Origin: Viola odorata
Lineage: Eukaryota; Streptophyta; Magnoliopsida; Malpighiales; Violaceae
DNA length: 64,000 bases
Direction: 5' to 3'
NCBI GenBank assembly: GCA_963691705.1
Contig: OY829541.1
Coordinates: 49,062,377-49,126,376 of the forward strand
The notes beneath the pieces were generated by a model. The model ran no database searches. It saw only the letters and a program-made list of their open reading frames with translations, and was not told the DNA's origin. Below, piece by piece: positions 32,454 through 46,700 of the stretch. Position 1 is the first letter of the stretch, and every line of letters begins with the position of its first letter. The translations under genes were made by a program, and so were the position numbers.

Positions 32454-34056
32454 AATCGATAATAAAGGGTCAAATGTGCAATTAACTAATCCTAACAAAT
32501 CAGCATACACGTGTACGCTTACGTATGTCGGAAACCAAATGATAGTGATAGGTGACAGCAAACATAATAAAATAAAAAATCCAATAAATAAATGAAGATA
32601 CCTTGTGTATCGATCGATGTCGCGGTGAGAGTGAGCAAGCCGCTGCCTCACCGGTGCGCGAGTAGCCAGTTAGTAGGCACTAGGCAGTAGTGACTACGAA
32701 GCCACGTGGATTCTTGCAGTTTGTCATCCGGAACGGGAAAGTTCAGGTGCTTCACAAACCACGATAATTAGAGTGCGAATAGATCTAACGAGCCAAACTA
32801 ATACATCAGTCGCTAGTCGTTAGTCGTTACACTTCACTTCTCTACACATTAAAGTGGTGGAACTGGAATCTCATTATTAGTGGTAGATTCTACTAATAAT
32901 TAAATGAAGATCCTAACATTTATGTGAATGAATGAATGACAATGATAACATGATATTTGTAGACAGACTGAGGGAGCTCATTTGGTCTCTTTACTTTTAT
33001 TTTTCTTATTTGACTAATTCATCCATATACTAAAAACAAATATTTAGAGTAAATTATTTAAAAAACTGTATAATTTATAAAATATTTCACTCAACTTTCT
33101 CTAATCTAAAAGTTTGCAATTTAAATTTTATAGTTCTATAAAAATTTCAATCTTAATTTTTCTACTGGTTAAAAAATTTATAATGAACAGCACAATAATT
33201 CAAAAAATTATACAAATTTGAGAGAAAATGTAATAAATAGGAAAGAGTCCACTCAACTAAAAAATCTGAAAAAAACAATGAGCATTTTTTAAAAATATTT
33301 AATAAGGAATAAATTAAAAAACAAATTATAAATAAATTTTATTTTAGTTTTTTTATTGTGTTAAGTTCTACCATATTAGTTACAATTTTTGTCCAAATTT
33401 TATATATATATTTTTTATTTTTTATTTTTTATTTTTTATTTTTTAAACATTTAAAATATTAAGATTGTAACTTTCAAGAAACTATAAAGTTTACATTGCA
33501 CGTTTTTAAACTATAGGGAGTTAAGTGAAATATTTTAGAAACTATAATTTTTTTTATATAGTTTACCTTTTTACTTAACATATTCTTTAGTGCAAAAGAG
33601 TGATGATATCATTATATTTTTTCATAAAAAAATATCAGGTCACTAACTGAGGACACACGGTCATATAATTCTAGAGATGATATTTAAACGAATACGAGTA
33701 TACCTCCATACCTCCATACTTGCAATATCTAATGAAAATTACTTGTATTCTTCTTTTTTTAAAAATAAAATAAGAAAGATTACTAGCCATTCAAAGCAGC
33801 TAGATATTTCTGACTAAATTAAATCCATACTATTTTTTAATGAGATAAAATATGGGCAATTAAATTAAATATAAATATTATACAAAAGTTAGTTTATAAG
33901 TAAAAGTGAAACATACTAGGAAAAAACAGATCACACATTAACAAGTGATAGAAAAAAATAAATTATAAGTGATAAAGATCGAGACAGTGAAGAAAAATGA
34001 TTAATCACTCTAAATGAGCAAATGATTAATCCTTCACGTATATCCAAAAAAAAATT
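32454..34056. other. AT-rich intergenic sequence
   Basis: No gene or transposon terminus was recognised. A (ATTTTTT)n simple repeat of about five units lies at 33410-33444. Confidence 0.6.
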
Positions 34057-34230
34057 CGGAATTTTTTAGGGTCAAATAGTGCGCATCCGGCCTCCTCGAT
34101 ATGCGTATGAACAGTGCGGGCGTCATCTAATAAAAGACGGCGGAATTTTTTAGGGTCAAATAGTGCGCATCCGGCCTCCTCGATATGCGTATGAACAGTG
34201 CGGGCGTCATCTAATAAAAGACGGAGGGAG
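34057..34230. repeat. half of a Stowaway element, duplicated as a perfect 84-bp tandem
   Basis: Units 34057-34140 and 34141-34224 are identical as read. The block ends GACGGAGGGAG followed by TA (34231-34232), the Stowaway terminus and its TA target. The inner part (TCAAATAGTG, CGGCCTCCT, ATGCGTATGAA) matches the arms of the full elements at 52803 and 58920. The left half of the element is missing. Confidence 0.75.
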
Positions 34231-34232
34231 TA

Positions 34233-34770
34233 TCACGTAATAATTGTTAAAAACAAATAAATTTTAGGTTAAAAAAGTAGAACAATTTATAAATGAGAAG
34301 TTTATCGTTATTGAAATTTTTTATTCGATTTAAATTTAGAATAATCGATCTAATTTTGTGTCAGGTCCTGTTTTTTTTGCCCTCCTTCGCTGGATTTTTT
34401 TTTAAAAGAAAAGAGTAATAAGATAATCGAAAGTGATGGGATGGGATGCAGAGTAGATGGAGTGTGGCAGGCAACATCAGATAAAAACAACAAAACAAAT
34501 ACAAAAGGGAAAAAACAAAAAAAGAAAGGAAGAGGAGCGAACGAATTAGAAATTAGAAGTAGAAAGAAGAGAGAGAGAGAGAGAGTTCCACTGACTAGTG
34601 ACTTCTGACTCCTAAGTAGCAGTAGAAGACGCCAGTGGAGAGGCGGGTGGTTCCGATCCTTCATCCTCAAATCCTCTCAATCTCTCCACAAACAAACCGA
34701 AACCTCATAAAAACATAAAAGTCAAAAAAAAAAAAAATCTCTCCCTCACTCTCCCTGCGCTGCTGCTCCA
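34233..34770 (+). promoter_or_regulatory. 5' flank and leader of the Fd-GOGAT gene
   Basis: Contains a GA repeat (about 34567-34586), a GATAA-type motif near 34410, an A-run at about 34724-34737 and a CT-rich stretch immediately before the ATG (TCTCTCCCTCACTCTCCC), typical of plant leaders. I could not fix a transcription start. It is a promoter by position only. Confidence 0.4.
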
Positions 34771-37700
34771 ATGGCTGCTCTGCGCTCCCCATCTGTATCT
34801 CCCATCCCTCAGTTGCTCTATTCCAGTTCAAGCTCAGTCAACAATAAGAATGTCTTGTACGTCGATTTCGTCGGCCTGTACTGTAAATCCAAACGCCCGA
34901 GACGGAGAATCGGCCTCTCATCATCTTCTTCTTCTTTTCCGAGAGGGAGGAGTTTATCGGGATTCACTAGTAGCAGCAAGTGCTGTCCAGTCAAAGCTAC
35001 TCTCAGTGTGGAGCCTGATAACCGATTGCGTGATGAATCCACGACTTCATCTCCTGATTTGAAACCACAGGTCTGTTGGTTCGTTTGGTTTCTGATCAGA
35101 TTCTTTTCCATTCTTTTGGATGAAAAATACTCCTAACTGTTAGTTTCAACGCAGTATCTGGTTACCTGGTTGGCTTGCTTTCTGGGAAATGCTTTCGTTT
35201 TAGTCAAGTAAACTTTCTAAAACAGGAAATGGCAAGGGAACATTTATTTTTTTATTTTTATTTTGCTTTTTGGCAGGCTTGTTTGTCCGTGAACAAAGCA
35301 GCCAGTTAATTCTTGTCTGTACATTTTTTTTTCATATAAATATTTCCCCCCTTGACTCAGAATCCATACTCGACTGTTGGGACAAGTTCTTTGGTACTGT
35401 TTGGTTTTCAGTCCTCCAGATGGATTATGTCTTCACTTTTACTTCAACTCCTGTTCTACTAGTGACATAGTGAAAGAAACGAAAAATTTATGTCATTTCA
35501 TGCGTTGTAGTGAAAGTAGGTTCTAAGTTGGAATTCTTGCATTTGGACAAGGGCCAATAGGATCAGGAAATGCGAGCTCTACTTTTATTTGTCGTGTGCA
35601 CCTAAAGAGATCATGTTTAAAGCCCCAGCCCTAAGTGCTCAGGGGTTAACTATTAATTTGATTCTATTCTCTCCAGGTTTCAAACTTGGAGGATATACTA
35701 TCAGAAAGAGGAGCTTGTGGAGTTGGATTTATTGCCAATTTGGAAAACATAGCGTCGCATGAGATCATTAAGGACGCCCTTAAAGCTCTTGGCTGCATGG
35801 AACACCGGGGCGGTTGTGGAGCAGATAATGACTCCGGTGATGGATCAGGATTAATGACTTCAATTCCATGGGATCTATTTAACAACTGGGCTGACAAGCA
35901 AGGGATTGCTAGCTTTGATAAGTTTCATACTGGTGTTGGGATGCTTTTTCTTCCCAGAGATGATAACATTATGAATGAAGCCAAAAAAGGTGATTTGATT
36001 GTTAATGTTTGAGTGCATTAACTTCATACGTTGTCATGCTGATGAAATTCTCTTGATTTTACCTGGCCTTTGATTTTTCTGTTGATAATAGAAGTCTGAT
36101 TTCCTGCTTGTTAATGTGGTCTGGCCCTGCTCATAATGTGTTTAGGTTAATTATGCTCTTAATGAACCTCACCAAGCATAGTGACTGTTTATCTTTTCTG
36201 TACAAGAAATTGCCTTCCATCTACCCTCAGAGCACATGAGTTCAATGTAAAACAACTATTTTCGCAGTTTCTTTAATTTAATTAGAATGTTTTTTCTTAT
36301 TCTCTAAATTATTTTATGCCGTTATCTAATTTCTGTGATATTTGCTTTCCTTGAATGCATGATTGTTGATTGATCGTAAGTTGTAATTGCTTTGTAGTTA
36401 TTGTGAATATTTTTAATCAAGAGGGCCTTGAGGTGCTTGGCTGGAGGCCTGTTCCTGTAGATGCATCTGTAGTGGGCTATTACGCAAAAGAAGCCATGCC
36501 CAATATACAACAGGTATTTGTCAGAATTATTAAAGAAGAGAACACTGATGACATTGAACGCGAGCTGTACATCTGCCGGAAGCTGATTGAAAGAGCAGTG
36601 ATCTCTGAAAGCTGGGGAAGTGAGCTCTACTTTTGTTCTTTGTCCAGTCAGACCATTGTTTACAAGGGAATGCTTCGCTCAGAAGTTCTTGGGTTGTTTT
36701 ATTCTGATCTTCAGAGTTCCATCTATAAATCTCCATTTGCCATTTATCATCGAAGGTATAGCACAAATACTAGCCCCAGATGGCCTCTGGCTCAACCAAT
36801 GCGGTTTCTTGGTCACAATGGAGAGATCAATACCATACAGGTTATACAACTCTCTACGCTAATAATTTTTTAGTGCATTTATGAATCTTACTTAAGTTTC
36901 CTTATTCCAGTTCTTCTTATATATGCAGGGTAACCTGAACTGGATGCAATCCCGAGAAGCCTCACTTAAGTCTCCTGTTTGGCATGGTCGTGAAAATGAA
37001 ATTCGTCCTTTTGGTAACCCAAAGGCATCAGACTCGGCAAATCTTGATAGTGCAGCAGAGGTGTGAGAATGTCATATTTATTTTACATGATGTTCATAAT
37101 AATGCCTTGTAGCTTTATTCAATTTCTCCAGTTGTTTGTGTTTTCTTGTTGTTGCATGAGTGAGTTATTTGGTATTTAATATGCAATGTTCATCAGATAA
37201 AATAAATCTGCAACATGAAGGTAAAATGTTAGTTATAATGCACACCATAAGGAATTTCATACCCTGTTGAAGTTGGCCTGCTTTATTCTTGGATTTCATG
37301 CTCTTGATATTCTATTGCTTGCTTACGGTGCTTATCCAAGCCTTTATCTGCATTTCCTCTCTAAAGATATGGCAGATGGATATTTACTTGTGGAAAAGCA
37401 TTTGAGTACTTCATTTACTAGGATGCTTAATTAATAAAGGAGACACACGACAAAAGGGGGAACACTTTAGATACTTAATAACTAGTTATTTTCAATGGAG
37501 CAAAATATATGAAACCGAAAGCACCTCCCTAGATAGCGTTCCTGTCTTGATGTGCTTCTAATTCCATTTTGAGAATGGACTACTTAAAGAAGAGAAGTTC
37601 ATTTTGGACTGCATATGTGTTATGTGTGAGACAGAGGCACCATATAAGAATAGGACAATCAAGCGCCATCATTAACTGACATGACAATGAAGAGATAGGT

Positions 37701-40700
37701 CCTTTCAAATTTGAGTTGTTTTAACGGGCAAAATTGCAGATGTTTAGGGGTGGCAAAATTATGAATTTCTTCATTGGGGTTCAATGAAATAAAGGTGAAG
37801 TTTTCTTTGGGGTTCAATGAAATAAAAGAGAAGGGAAATATAAACGGTTAATGTTTGCCATCACATTGATATACTTTGGATATCACTCCTAAAATCCCAT
37901 AAATATCACAGATCAACAGTACAATAGTGTCCTTACCTGGAGCTGTCTGCAGGAGGTCTTCATCTACTGTTTGTATGCCAGTTTTTGTACTAAAAATAAG
38001 GTGTCCCTTCAAAGAGAACAAAAAGAAAATACTAGTTAGACAAGGTTTTTTTTTTCATTTGTTGCAATGCAAGGTCATCTGAGTGCTTTGGGGCGGTGCT
38101 TTTTATTTCTGTTCATACATGTTATTTGCTGTGATCTACCACTATGGACCACAGCTTGCGTTATATAAGAGGTGCTGCTTGTCTTTCTGGCATCTATTTA
38201 CTTGACGCTAGGTCACTGGTAAATAGTTATTCTATTGCATTTTATATATAGCTCTACTAAGTTTTTGCTGTTCCTTCTCCTGATCCTTTTCAGCTATTAA
38301 TAAGAAGTGGCCGTGTTCCTGAGGAGGCTCTAATGATACTTGTCCCAGAAGCATATAAAAATCATCCAACTTTGACAGTCAAGTATCCTGAGGTATATTT
38401 ATCTTTGGCAGGTGGTGCATTCATGAGTATGATTTGGGAAATGTTTCAGTTAGCTAGTTAGTTACGACATGTTTTTTCTTTCCATTTGTTATCTTCATGC
38501 AAAACTTTGTCGGTTCATCTTTTGTCGTCTTGTTTTTTCTTGTGTTTTTTTCTGTGATTTTGTTTTCCGATAAAATTATGCAGATTGCACATTCTGGATG
38601 TAATTTATCCCTCTTGAAATGGAATTTCAGTTGGATCTGGCTAAAGCTCAATTTGTTCCTTCTCCTTAGGTTGTTGATTTTTATGACTATTACAAGGGTC
38701 AAATGGAAGCTTGGGATGGACCTGCTTTAGTCTTATTCAGGTAATGATTTCAGAGCCTACTTATGCTACCTTTTAAGGTCAAATAGCACTGATTGCCTCA
38801 TCTATTTTGTGCTCTTTTTCTAAATGCACAGCGATGGAAAAACAGTAGGAGCTTGTCTTGATCGGAATGGACTTCGTCCTGCTAGGTATTGGAAGACTGT
38901 GGACAACTTTGTCTACGTTGCTTCTGAGGTATGTTTTAGATCTCCTTTGACCTGGCACCGCTTTGTGATTGATGAATTTCAGAGGAATTAAGGGATTTTG
39001 GTGTTGGAGGACAATTGACTGTGAATGCTATGAATCGTATTGTTTTGCATAATTGTTCTAAACCTTTGGTAAAATTGATATTTTTTACCACTCAGCCAAC
39101 TGATTATTGTATTGGGTCATAGCTTAACTTGGTTTAAAAGGCAAACTAAGTTACACTTTTTCTCAAAAAAAAAAATTGTATTCAAGCATTGAATTGTTTA
39201 TTTATTCTGGGTTATGTGTTATAAAATTAGAGGCCAACAAATTAATCATAATGTTATTAAATACTATTGGTAGACATTCAAATCTTTTTGGCTAATTATT
39301 ATCTGCATTGTTCAGAATTTTGTGAAATATATTTTAGTTAGATGCTTTCTGTGTTAAAATGATAATATTTGGACCTGCTTCTACCATCAGATTGCTAAAT
39401 TATTAAAAGGAAGGTGCCTGACATTAACATCCGGTTTCTTGTGAATCAATGCTTAGAGATCTTGTTTCCAACGAAATGTGTTTGCTTCATATTACATAAA
39501 ATTTTGAAATACTATGTTTTTACTCACCTCTGTCCCCATATCGGGATTTGTTACATTAGAGACATTGTACTGCAGGGTTCTTACTGTTGCTGCAGATAAT
39601 AGTGAACAGTTATGTTCATTAAGTAGTTTGGACTTGCTTTGTGTGTTCCCTCTGAACACCCTTGAACAACTTTTTTTGTATCTCCATTATATTTTTTTAT
39701 ACCTGATAAATTCCTATTATCTACTCTGCTATCATTCCCTAAACCTGTCATCTCTATTTTGATTCTGTATGTATATGTATGTGCGACATTGATCTTATCC
39801 CTGGTTACAGGTTGGTGTCGTACCCATGGATGAATCAAAAGTAACTATGAAAGGCCGTCTAGGTCCTGGAATGATGATAGCAGTGGACTTGCTTGATGGT
39901 CAGGTTTGTGGGGCATCTTATACTGTCCAATTCGTTTTTGCATGATAAGAGTAATCTTTGAATTTCTTTGTGTTGTTCTTCTGAAGTCTTGTTGAGAAAT
40001 CTTTTTGGGATGTCTAGTTGGGTTGAAGAGTACCTGTCTTCTAATATTCTGTTTGGATTTATGGAGGGTAGCTCATTTTTCATTTTTTTTTGGGTTGGTG
40101 TTCCTATTCTTTGTGTTCCTTAAAAATTCTTTTAATCCCCAAAGATTCTGAATCTAAGTTCACTGGTTTGCAGGTTTATGAAAATAGTGAAGTTAAAAAG
40201 CGGGTAGCTTTATCAAACCCATACGGTAAATGGGTGCACGAAAACTTGAGATCCTTAAAGCCTGCAAACTTTTTACCAGGAACAAAAATGGAGAATGAAG
40301 CAATCTTAAGACACCAGCAGTAAGTTAATTTGTTTTCTTTTGTTGTACCAATTTTTTTGGCTACAATATGCCTGAAGCTCTGTTTTGATTTTTGAAAATT
40401 AGCTGAAAAAAAAGTATTGTTTGGGTTGAATTTCAATTTTAATTCATAGCTTCAAACTCTACTCTTATGAAGATAGTAGAATATCAACCATTTCTTACCC
40501 AGCATTTACAAAAAGCTCACATTAGGAATGATTAACATTGCTTGTGACAAGACTCTTTATGATGAAATACTGTATAAAAAGAATAGTCCAACATGACAAT
40601 CGTTCCTACTGATCTCAATTTCGCAATTTCTAGACAGCATACCACATTAACTGCTCCCACCTCCATGCATATGAAGCTTCAGTGAAAACGTGGCTGGTGA

Positions 40701-43700
40701 AAAGCTCAGAATAACTTTGAGAATAGGTTAAATGAAGACACAATGTAAAGGACAAATCATGCAAGAAAGGCTTTCACCAATTTATATTCTCATCCTCTAT
40801 GGATAAGGCTCCATCTACAAATTATTGAAACTGCTCCTTGAAAACCCACTAAGTAAAGTAGAAAACTTCCACCCCAGTCATTGGATCCTTATGCTGTCTG
40901 CAATTTGCTAGGTTCTACACCCCCAAAAAAGATTTTAAAAGTAAGCAGCTTACTTTTTATACTCACAAGCTACCGTGCAATAGGATAAACGATGGCTATG
41001 CATTTGTCATGTCAGGGTATCATTTATGTGACTGCATGAAGATGGAATGGCTTCCTTGTTTTTTTTTTCCCCTAAATAATCTGAGGTTTCAATACTAGAT
41101 TTAACACTCCTTAAACGTGCACTTTTAGAAATTTGAAAACCATCACATTATCAACTTTTGTGGTAATTTATTTGTCGGAGTGTATTTTACTTATATTAGT
41201 TGCTTTTGTACCATCTTGCCTATATTCATTTCATACTTTCGTGGAGCCAGGGCATTTGGATATTCCAGTGAGGATGTTCAGATGGTTATTGAGTCGATGG
41301 CTTCACAAGGAAAGGAACCCACATTTTGCATGGGAGATGATATTCCATTGGCAGTATTGTCCCAAAAGGCACATATGCTTTATGATTACTTTAAGCAACG
41401 GTTTGCGCAGGTGTGTTACAATATTTATTTTCCCAACTGTGAATAAATTCAAGTAATTGTCTTACTTTAGCATGGTGACAGCAATGTGGCTTTACTTTCA
41501 TTTGTTTCTTTGAACTCTATTGAGTGCTTATATTTAGTGCAGCAGATGTTGCACATTTGCTGTTTTTTTGCATTGCTCTGATATTGCTATCTATTAAAAT
41601 GGAAATGGAAGGTTGATGTAGGTTCTGGAATGCAGCTAGACAATCTTGACTAGTCTTAAAATGCTTCTGAAGTTTATGGAGTCTCTTTCTGCCTAGCTAA
41701 AAACCTACCCTGGTTTAAATCTCTGGAAACCTTTTTCTAAAGCTGGTTGGGTGGGCGAGTGCTCTCCATATGCCAACTTAAAAGCTATATAATATGTTTG
41801 TATACTCAAAACTGTTTTGAGATAAAAAATTCTGAACACTATCATTTCTTAGTACTTTGTTAGTTGCAAGATTGATTTTCTCTTGCAAAATTTCCTGAAT
41901 AATGTTTATGTTCTGTGCTTTTACTTTCTTATGTTTTAGCCTTTTGATACCTTTAGGAGTGGTATCAGATAAGAAAATTCTTTTGGTTATTTTTGTCCAC
42001 TGTGTATATGCAGGTTACAAATCCAGCTATAGACCCTCTTAGAGAAGGATTAGTCATGTCTCTGGAAATCAATATTGGGAAGAGGAGGAACATATTGGAA
42101 ATTGGACCTGAAAATGCTTCCCAGGTGCATTACTATTACTATCCTATATTTGACTTGTTGAATATAATTGTAATTCTTCTGATGGAATGAATTTCATGTT
42201 GTGGATTTTATTATTCAGATTGGGTTAATTTGTTGTTTTGAGCCAGGTTATATTGTCTAGTCCTGTTCTAAATGAAGGGGAACTTGAGTTATTACTGAAA
42301 GATCCACACTTAAAACCTCAAATCTTGCCAACATTTTTTGACATACGCAAAGGGCTTGAGGGTTCTCTGCAGAAAAGACTACTTAAGCTTTGTGAAGCTG
42401 CTGATGAAGCTGTTCGAAATGGTTCCCAACTACTTGTTCTTTCTGACCGGGCTGATGAGCTGGTAACAAACCATTTAAGTTTTGATTAATGTTTTCTTTA
42501 GATGAAAATTTCCGAACTTAAGGATAATCCGAGCCAAAGGCTGTGTTGAGTTTGCAATTTTTTGTGACTGCTGTTATAGTAATGTATTCTTTTGAAGTTT
42601 CTTGTGGGGCTTTAACTCTCGTACTTTTATAGCTCTGGTAGGAAATATTTTTTTAAATTGATAATTTCAGTTCTAAGTGATGGCTATTCTTCTCTGTCAG
42701 GAACCCACTCGGCCTGCAATCCCAATCCTTCTTGCTGTTGGTGCTGTTCATCAGCATCTTATTCAGAATGGCTTGCGCATGTCAGCTTCTATTGTAGCTG
42801 ACACTGCGCAATGCTTCAGCACCCATCAATTCGCGTGCTTGATTGGATATGGTGCAAGGTAAAATTTATTCTTTATGCAAAACCTTTTTAAATGATGGTC
42901 TTTGCTGGTTATTGTTCTTTGTAGCGACTGTAGTTCTTCCTTTCTTTTTCCATTGGAATGCGTTATTGTTGTTTAAGGCTTAATTATGTGGAGTTATAGA
43001 TGGAAACGTGCTATTAATAAATAATCTCAAAGAAGGCAAATGCTTGATTGCTCCCTTCATCAAAGCAAATAAATAAACCTTGTGCTGTTCGATCTTGTGT
43101 GGGCACAGCATTCATCCCTATAAGCTTCAGTGTTATGAGTTATCATCACACTTCCCTTTTATCTGCTCCAGCAATAAATCATTGCTGGAATTACCCGCTG
43201 CCCCTCCTTTTTAGACAGCATTAATTGTCGACTGATTATTCTTTTCAGTGCTGTGTGTCCATACTTGGCATTGGAGACATGCCGGCAGTGGCGTCTAAGT
43301 ACTAAAACTGTTAATTTGATGCGGAATGGGAAGATGCCTACTGTGACAATTGAACAGGCCCAAAAGAACTTCTGTAAGGTTTGTTTTAAATCATACACTC
43401 TTTTGGGATGCTAATTTTCATTTTTTTAAGAAAATAAATAATGATTACTCCACTGAGTATTATTTTTGTTTAGCATTATTGTTCTTGTACAAGTAAAGCA
43501 ATGATATGTGCTTCATAAATCAACTAACTAGGTTTTGTCTAGCAGCAACGTATGAAAAATTCAGTCTTGATTGTCACTGTAAATGATGATTTCTTGATTC
43601 TATAAGCTAAGTTGGTTGCTTTTGCTTTAGCAGCCTGTGACATGATAATGTATAGCTTTCAGCTTCCAAATTATTATTTATTTAAGTTTTGTCTGTAGTA

Positions 43701-46700
43701 TTTGTAACTATAGGGGGTATTGTATTGATTCTTCTTTACCATCCAGGCAATTAAATCTGGTCTTCTCAAAATTCTTTCAAAGATGGGCATTTCCTTGCTT
43801 TCCAGGTAACATGTTTAAATACTATTTATTCTAATCATTACTTGATTTGGTGATCAAATTTGTGAATGCCTTAGAACTTGTTGCTTGGTTCGCTAGCACG
43901 CTGAGTTTGTTTTTGTATTTAGTTATTGTGGTGCACAGATATTTGAAGTTTATGGATTAGGGAGGGATGTTATTGATCTAGCGTTCTGTGGGAGTGTATC
44001 AAAAATTGGTGGACTAACTCTTGATGAGGTATGAGGAAAATTATTGCTTATTTGACAAACAATATAGCTACTTTTGGTTCTTTATGCAAATTACTGGGCT
44101 TTTATGGGTTGGCACAGCCCAAGGTTTTGGAGAATCTGTTGTTGAGAAACCTTGTTTGGCTTTTTAGTTTTTAGAGAATTCTGCTTTGAAAAGTTTCTTT
44201 TTTGGTTACTGAAAAGCGCTTAAAAATATCAAAGAAGTTAAAACTTTTAGAAAATAACTACTAAGAACTACCTTCTTGTTTTGCCTCGTAGTGTCCTTCT
44301 AATTTGAAGGAAAATGCTAGATTTTAGTGCTATTTGCAGCTGATCATTGGTTGAAATGATCCCTCAAGTTTGATGGTGCATGCATCTCCATAGAGTAATT
44401 CCGTGCGATTTGTAGTTAGAATTTATTTGTGGCTGATGAGTTTAACATCTTAATAGGTACATAATTTTCACTCTCTTGAAAGTACTCTAGGTTTCTCAAA
44501 TGCTATGATGATGATAACCTTAGCTATTTAGTTAGAAGCAGTTTACTGTTTTGTTAAGGTGTGTCCTCTGCTGTGATTGTAGACACTTGTACAAATGATT
44601 TCTGCCTATATACAGGACTCCACTAGTAGGATGGGAATTTATGTCCATCAGAACTTTAGAAATTGGGAGTGGCACCTTCTCATTAGAACTTTTTTCTTAC
44701 TTGTGGTGCTCTTGACCACCTCAATCTTTTGCATCAGAAATCGTGATTGTACTTTTGGACTTTGTCTATTGGTTAATATATTTTCATTGCTATTTCCTTG
44801 CAGTTGGCGAGGGAGACTTTGTCTTTCTGGGTGAAGGCTTTCTCTGAGGATACTGCCAAAAGGCTGGAGAATTTTGGATTTATACAACTCAGAGCTGGAG
44901 GTATGAATGCTGACCAACATGTTTTGCCTCTCACGAGGATACTAGTAGGAAAAAGGTTTTTTCTGTGCTAGTTGCTGCAATGGGTAAATCAATCCAGGTC
45001 GAAGTTGTGATTATAGAAGTATCTCAAACTTCTCCCAAATGTTAATGTCACGGGCCAAATTTCCAACTTCTATGAATACTTATTGTCTTTTGTTTGATAG
45101 GAGAGTACCATGGAAACAACCCAGAGATGTCAAAATTGCTCCACAAAGCTGTTCGACAGAAGAGTGAAAGCGCATTTTCTATTTATCAGCAACATTTGGC
45201 TAATCGACCTGTGAATGTAAGTGGATAAGTTAAAATTTCTCTTTTGCTTATATGTATTCTCTAATGGTTTAATATTGCACTTGAAGGTTCTTCGTGATCT
45301 TCTTGAGTTCAAAAGTGAACGTGCTCCAATTCCTGTTGGGAAAGTTGAACCTGCTTTATCTATTGTCCAACGGTTTTGCACTGGTGGGATGTCACTTGGA
45401 GCTATTTCAAGAGAAACTCATGAAGCAATTGCCATTGCAATGAACAGGATAGGTGGAAAATCTAATTCTGGAGAAGGTGGTGAGGTAATCTGCTTGCTGT
45501 TTGTCTTTCATTCTCCTCGGCGTCTTGCCTTAACAGCTTGTACGCATACAGAATGTATTGTCTGTATACTGTAATTCACTCTGGTACCCATATTGCAAGA
45601 CAGTTTTTTGGTGTAGACTGTTCCATTATATAACTCCTGAAACATGTTTTGGAGATTAATTTTTAATAATATTATTGTAATCCAGGATCCTATTCGCTGG
45701 AATCCGCTTACTGATGTTGTTGATGGGTACTCTCCTACATTGCCACATCTTAAAGGCCTTCAAAATGGTGATACTGCCACCAGCGCAATTAAGCAGGTGA
45801 TGACAAAGGACCCATGCTTTTGAATGAGTTTCTAACTTCATTTTTAAGTTGAGGAAATGCAAATATTTTAGCCTGATACCAGCGCATAGAAAAATGTTGA
45901 TCTTATCACGTGAAAGAAATCAATGTATTTTCATTTTGAATCAGTTAGCTAAGTTTTTCATTGATCAGTTTCCTGAGCATTGTTTAAAAACTTGCTGCAT
46001 CTTCTTTAGGTTGCTTCAGGACGTTTTGGTGTCACTCCAACTTTCTTGGTGAACGCTGATCAGTTAGAAATCAAAATTGCACAAGGTGCCAAACCAGGAG
46101 AAGGTGGCCAATTGCCTGGGAAGAAAGTTAGTGCATATATTGCAAGGCTGAGAAATTCTAAACCAGGGGTTCCACTTATATCTCCACCCCCACATCATGA
46201 CATTTATTCTATTGAAGACCTTGCCCAGTTGATCTTTGACCTTCATCAGGTGATGATTCGCTTCTTTTGATTCAGCATGCATTTATATTCAAAAATTGTC
46301 CCTGGGCTTGAGTAAGAACTCTGTTATGTGCTGCACAAGTAGGTCAATATGAAGGCTAAGGTGTCCGTAAAGCTAGTGGCAGAAGCTGGCATTGGCACAG
46401 TTGCTTCTGGGGTTGCAAAGGGTAATGCTGATATTATACAGGTATTTATTCAAGTGGAATATATCCAACCCGCTTTAAGTGGCCTTTAGCTCTGCTAGCT
46501 TTTTGTTGCTTCTACTTGAAGATCTTTCAACTGGCTTTTCCTGGTGTGTAGATAATGGAATAGATTATTCTGCACTTGTGGTGCAATACATCCTCACCTT
46601 TATTCACCTTCATCCATAATGTTAAGAGTAAGGGTGTACTGGGAGGATGGAGTAATTGTTTCAAGTTTAACTACTGAGATTTTATATGCTACAAAGACCT

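Noticed and set aside
38454..39838. ORFs in Fd-GOGAT introns on both strands
   Set aside because: They stop at or cross splice sites and have no domains; the exon chain accounts for the coding signal.
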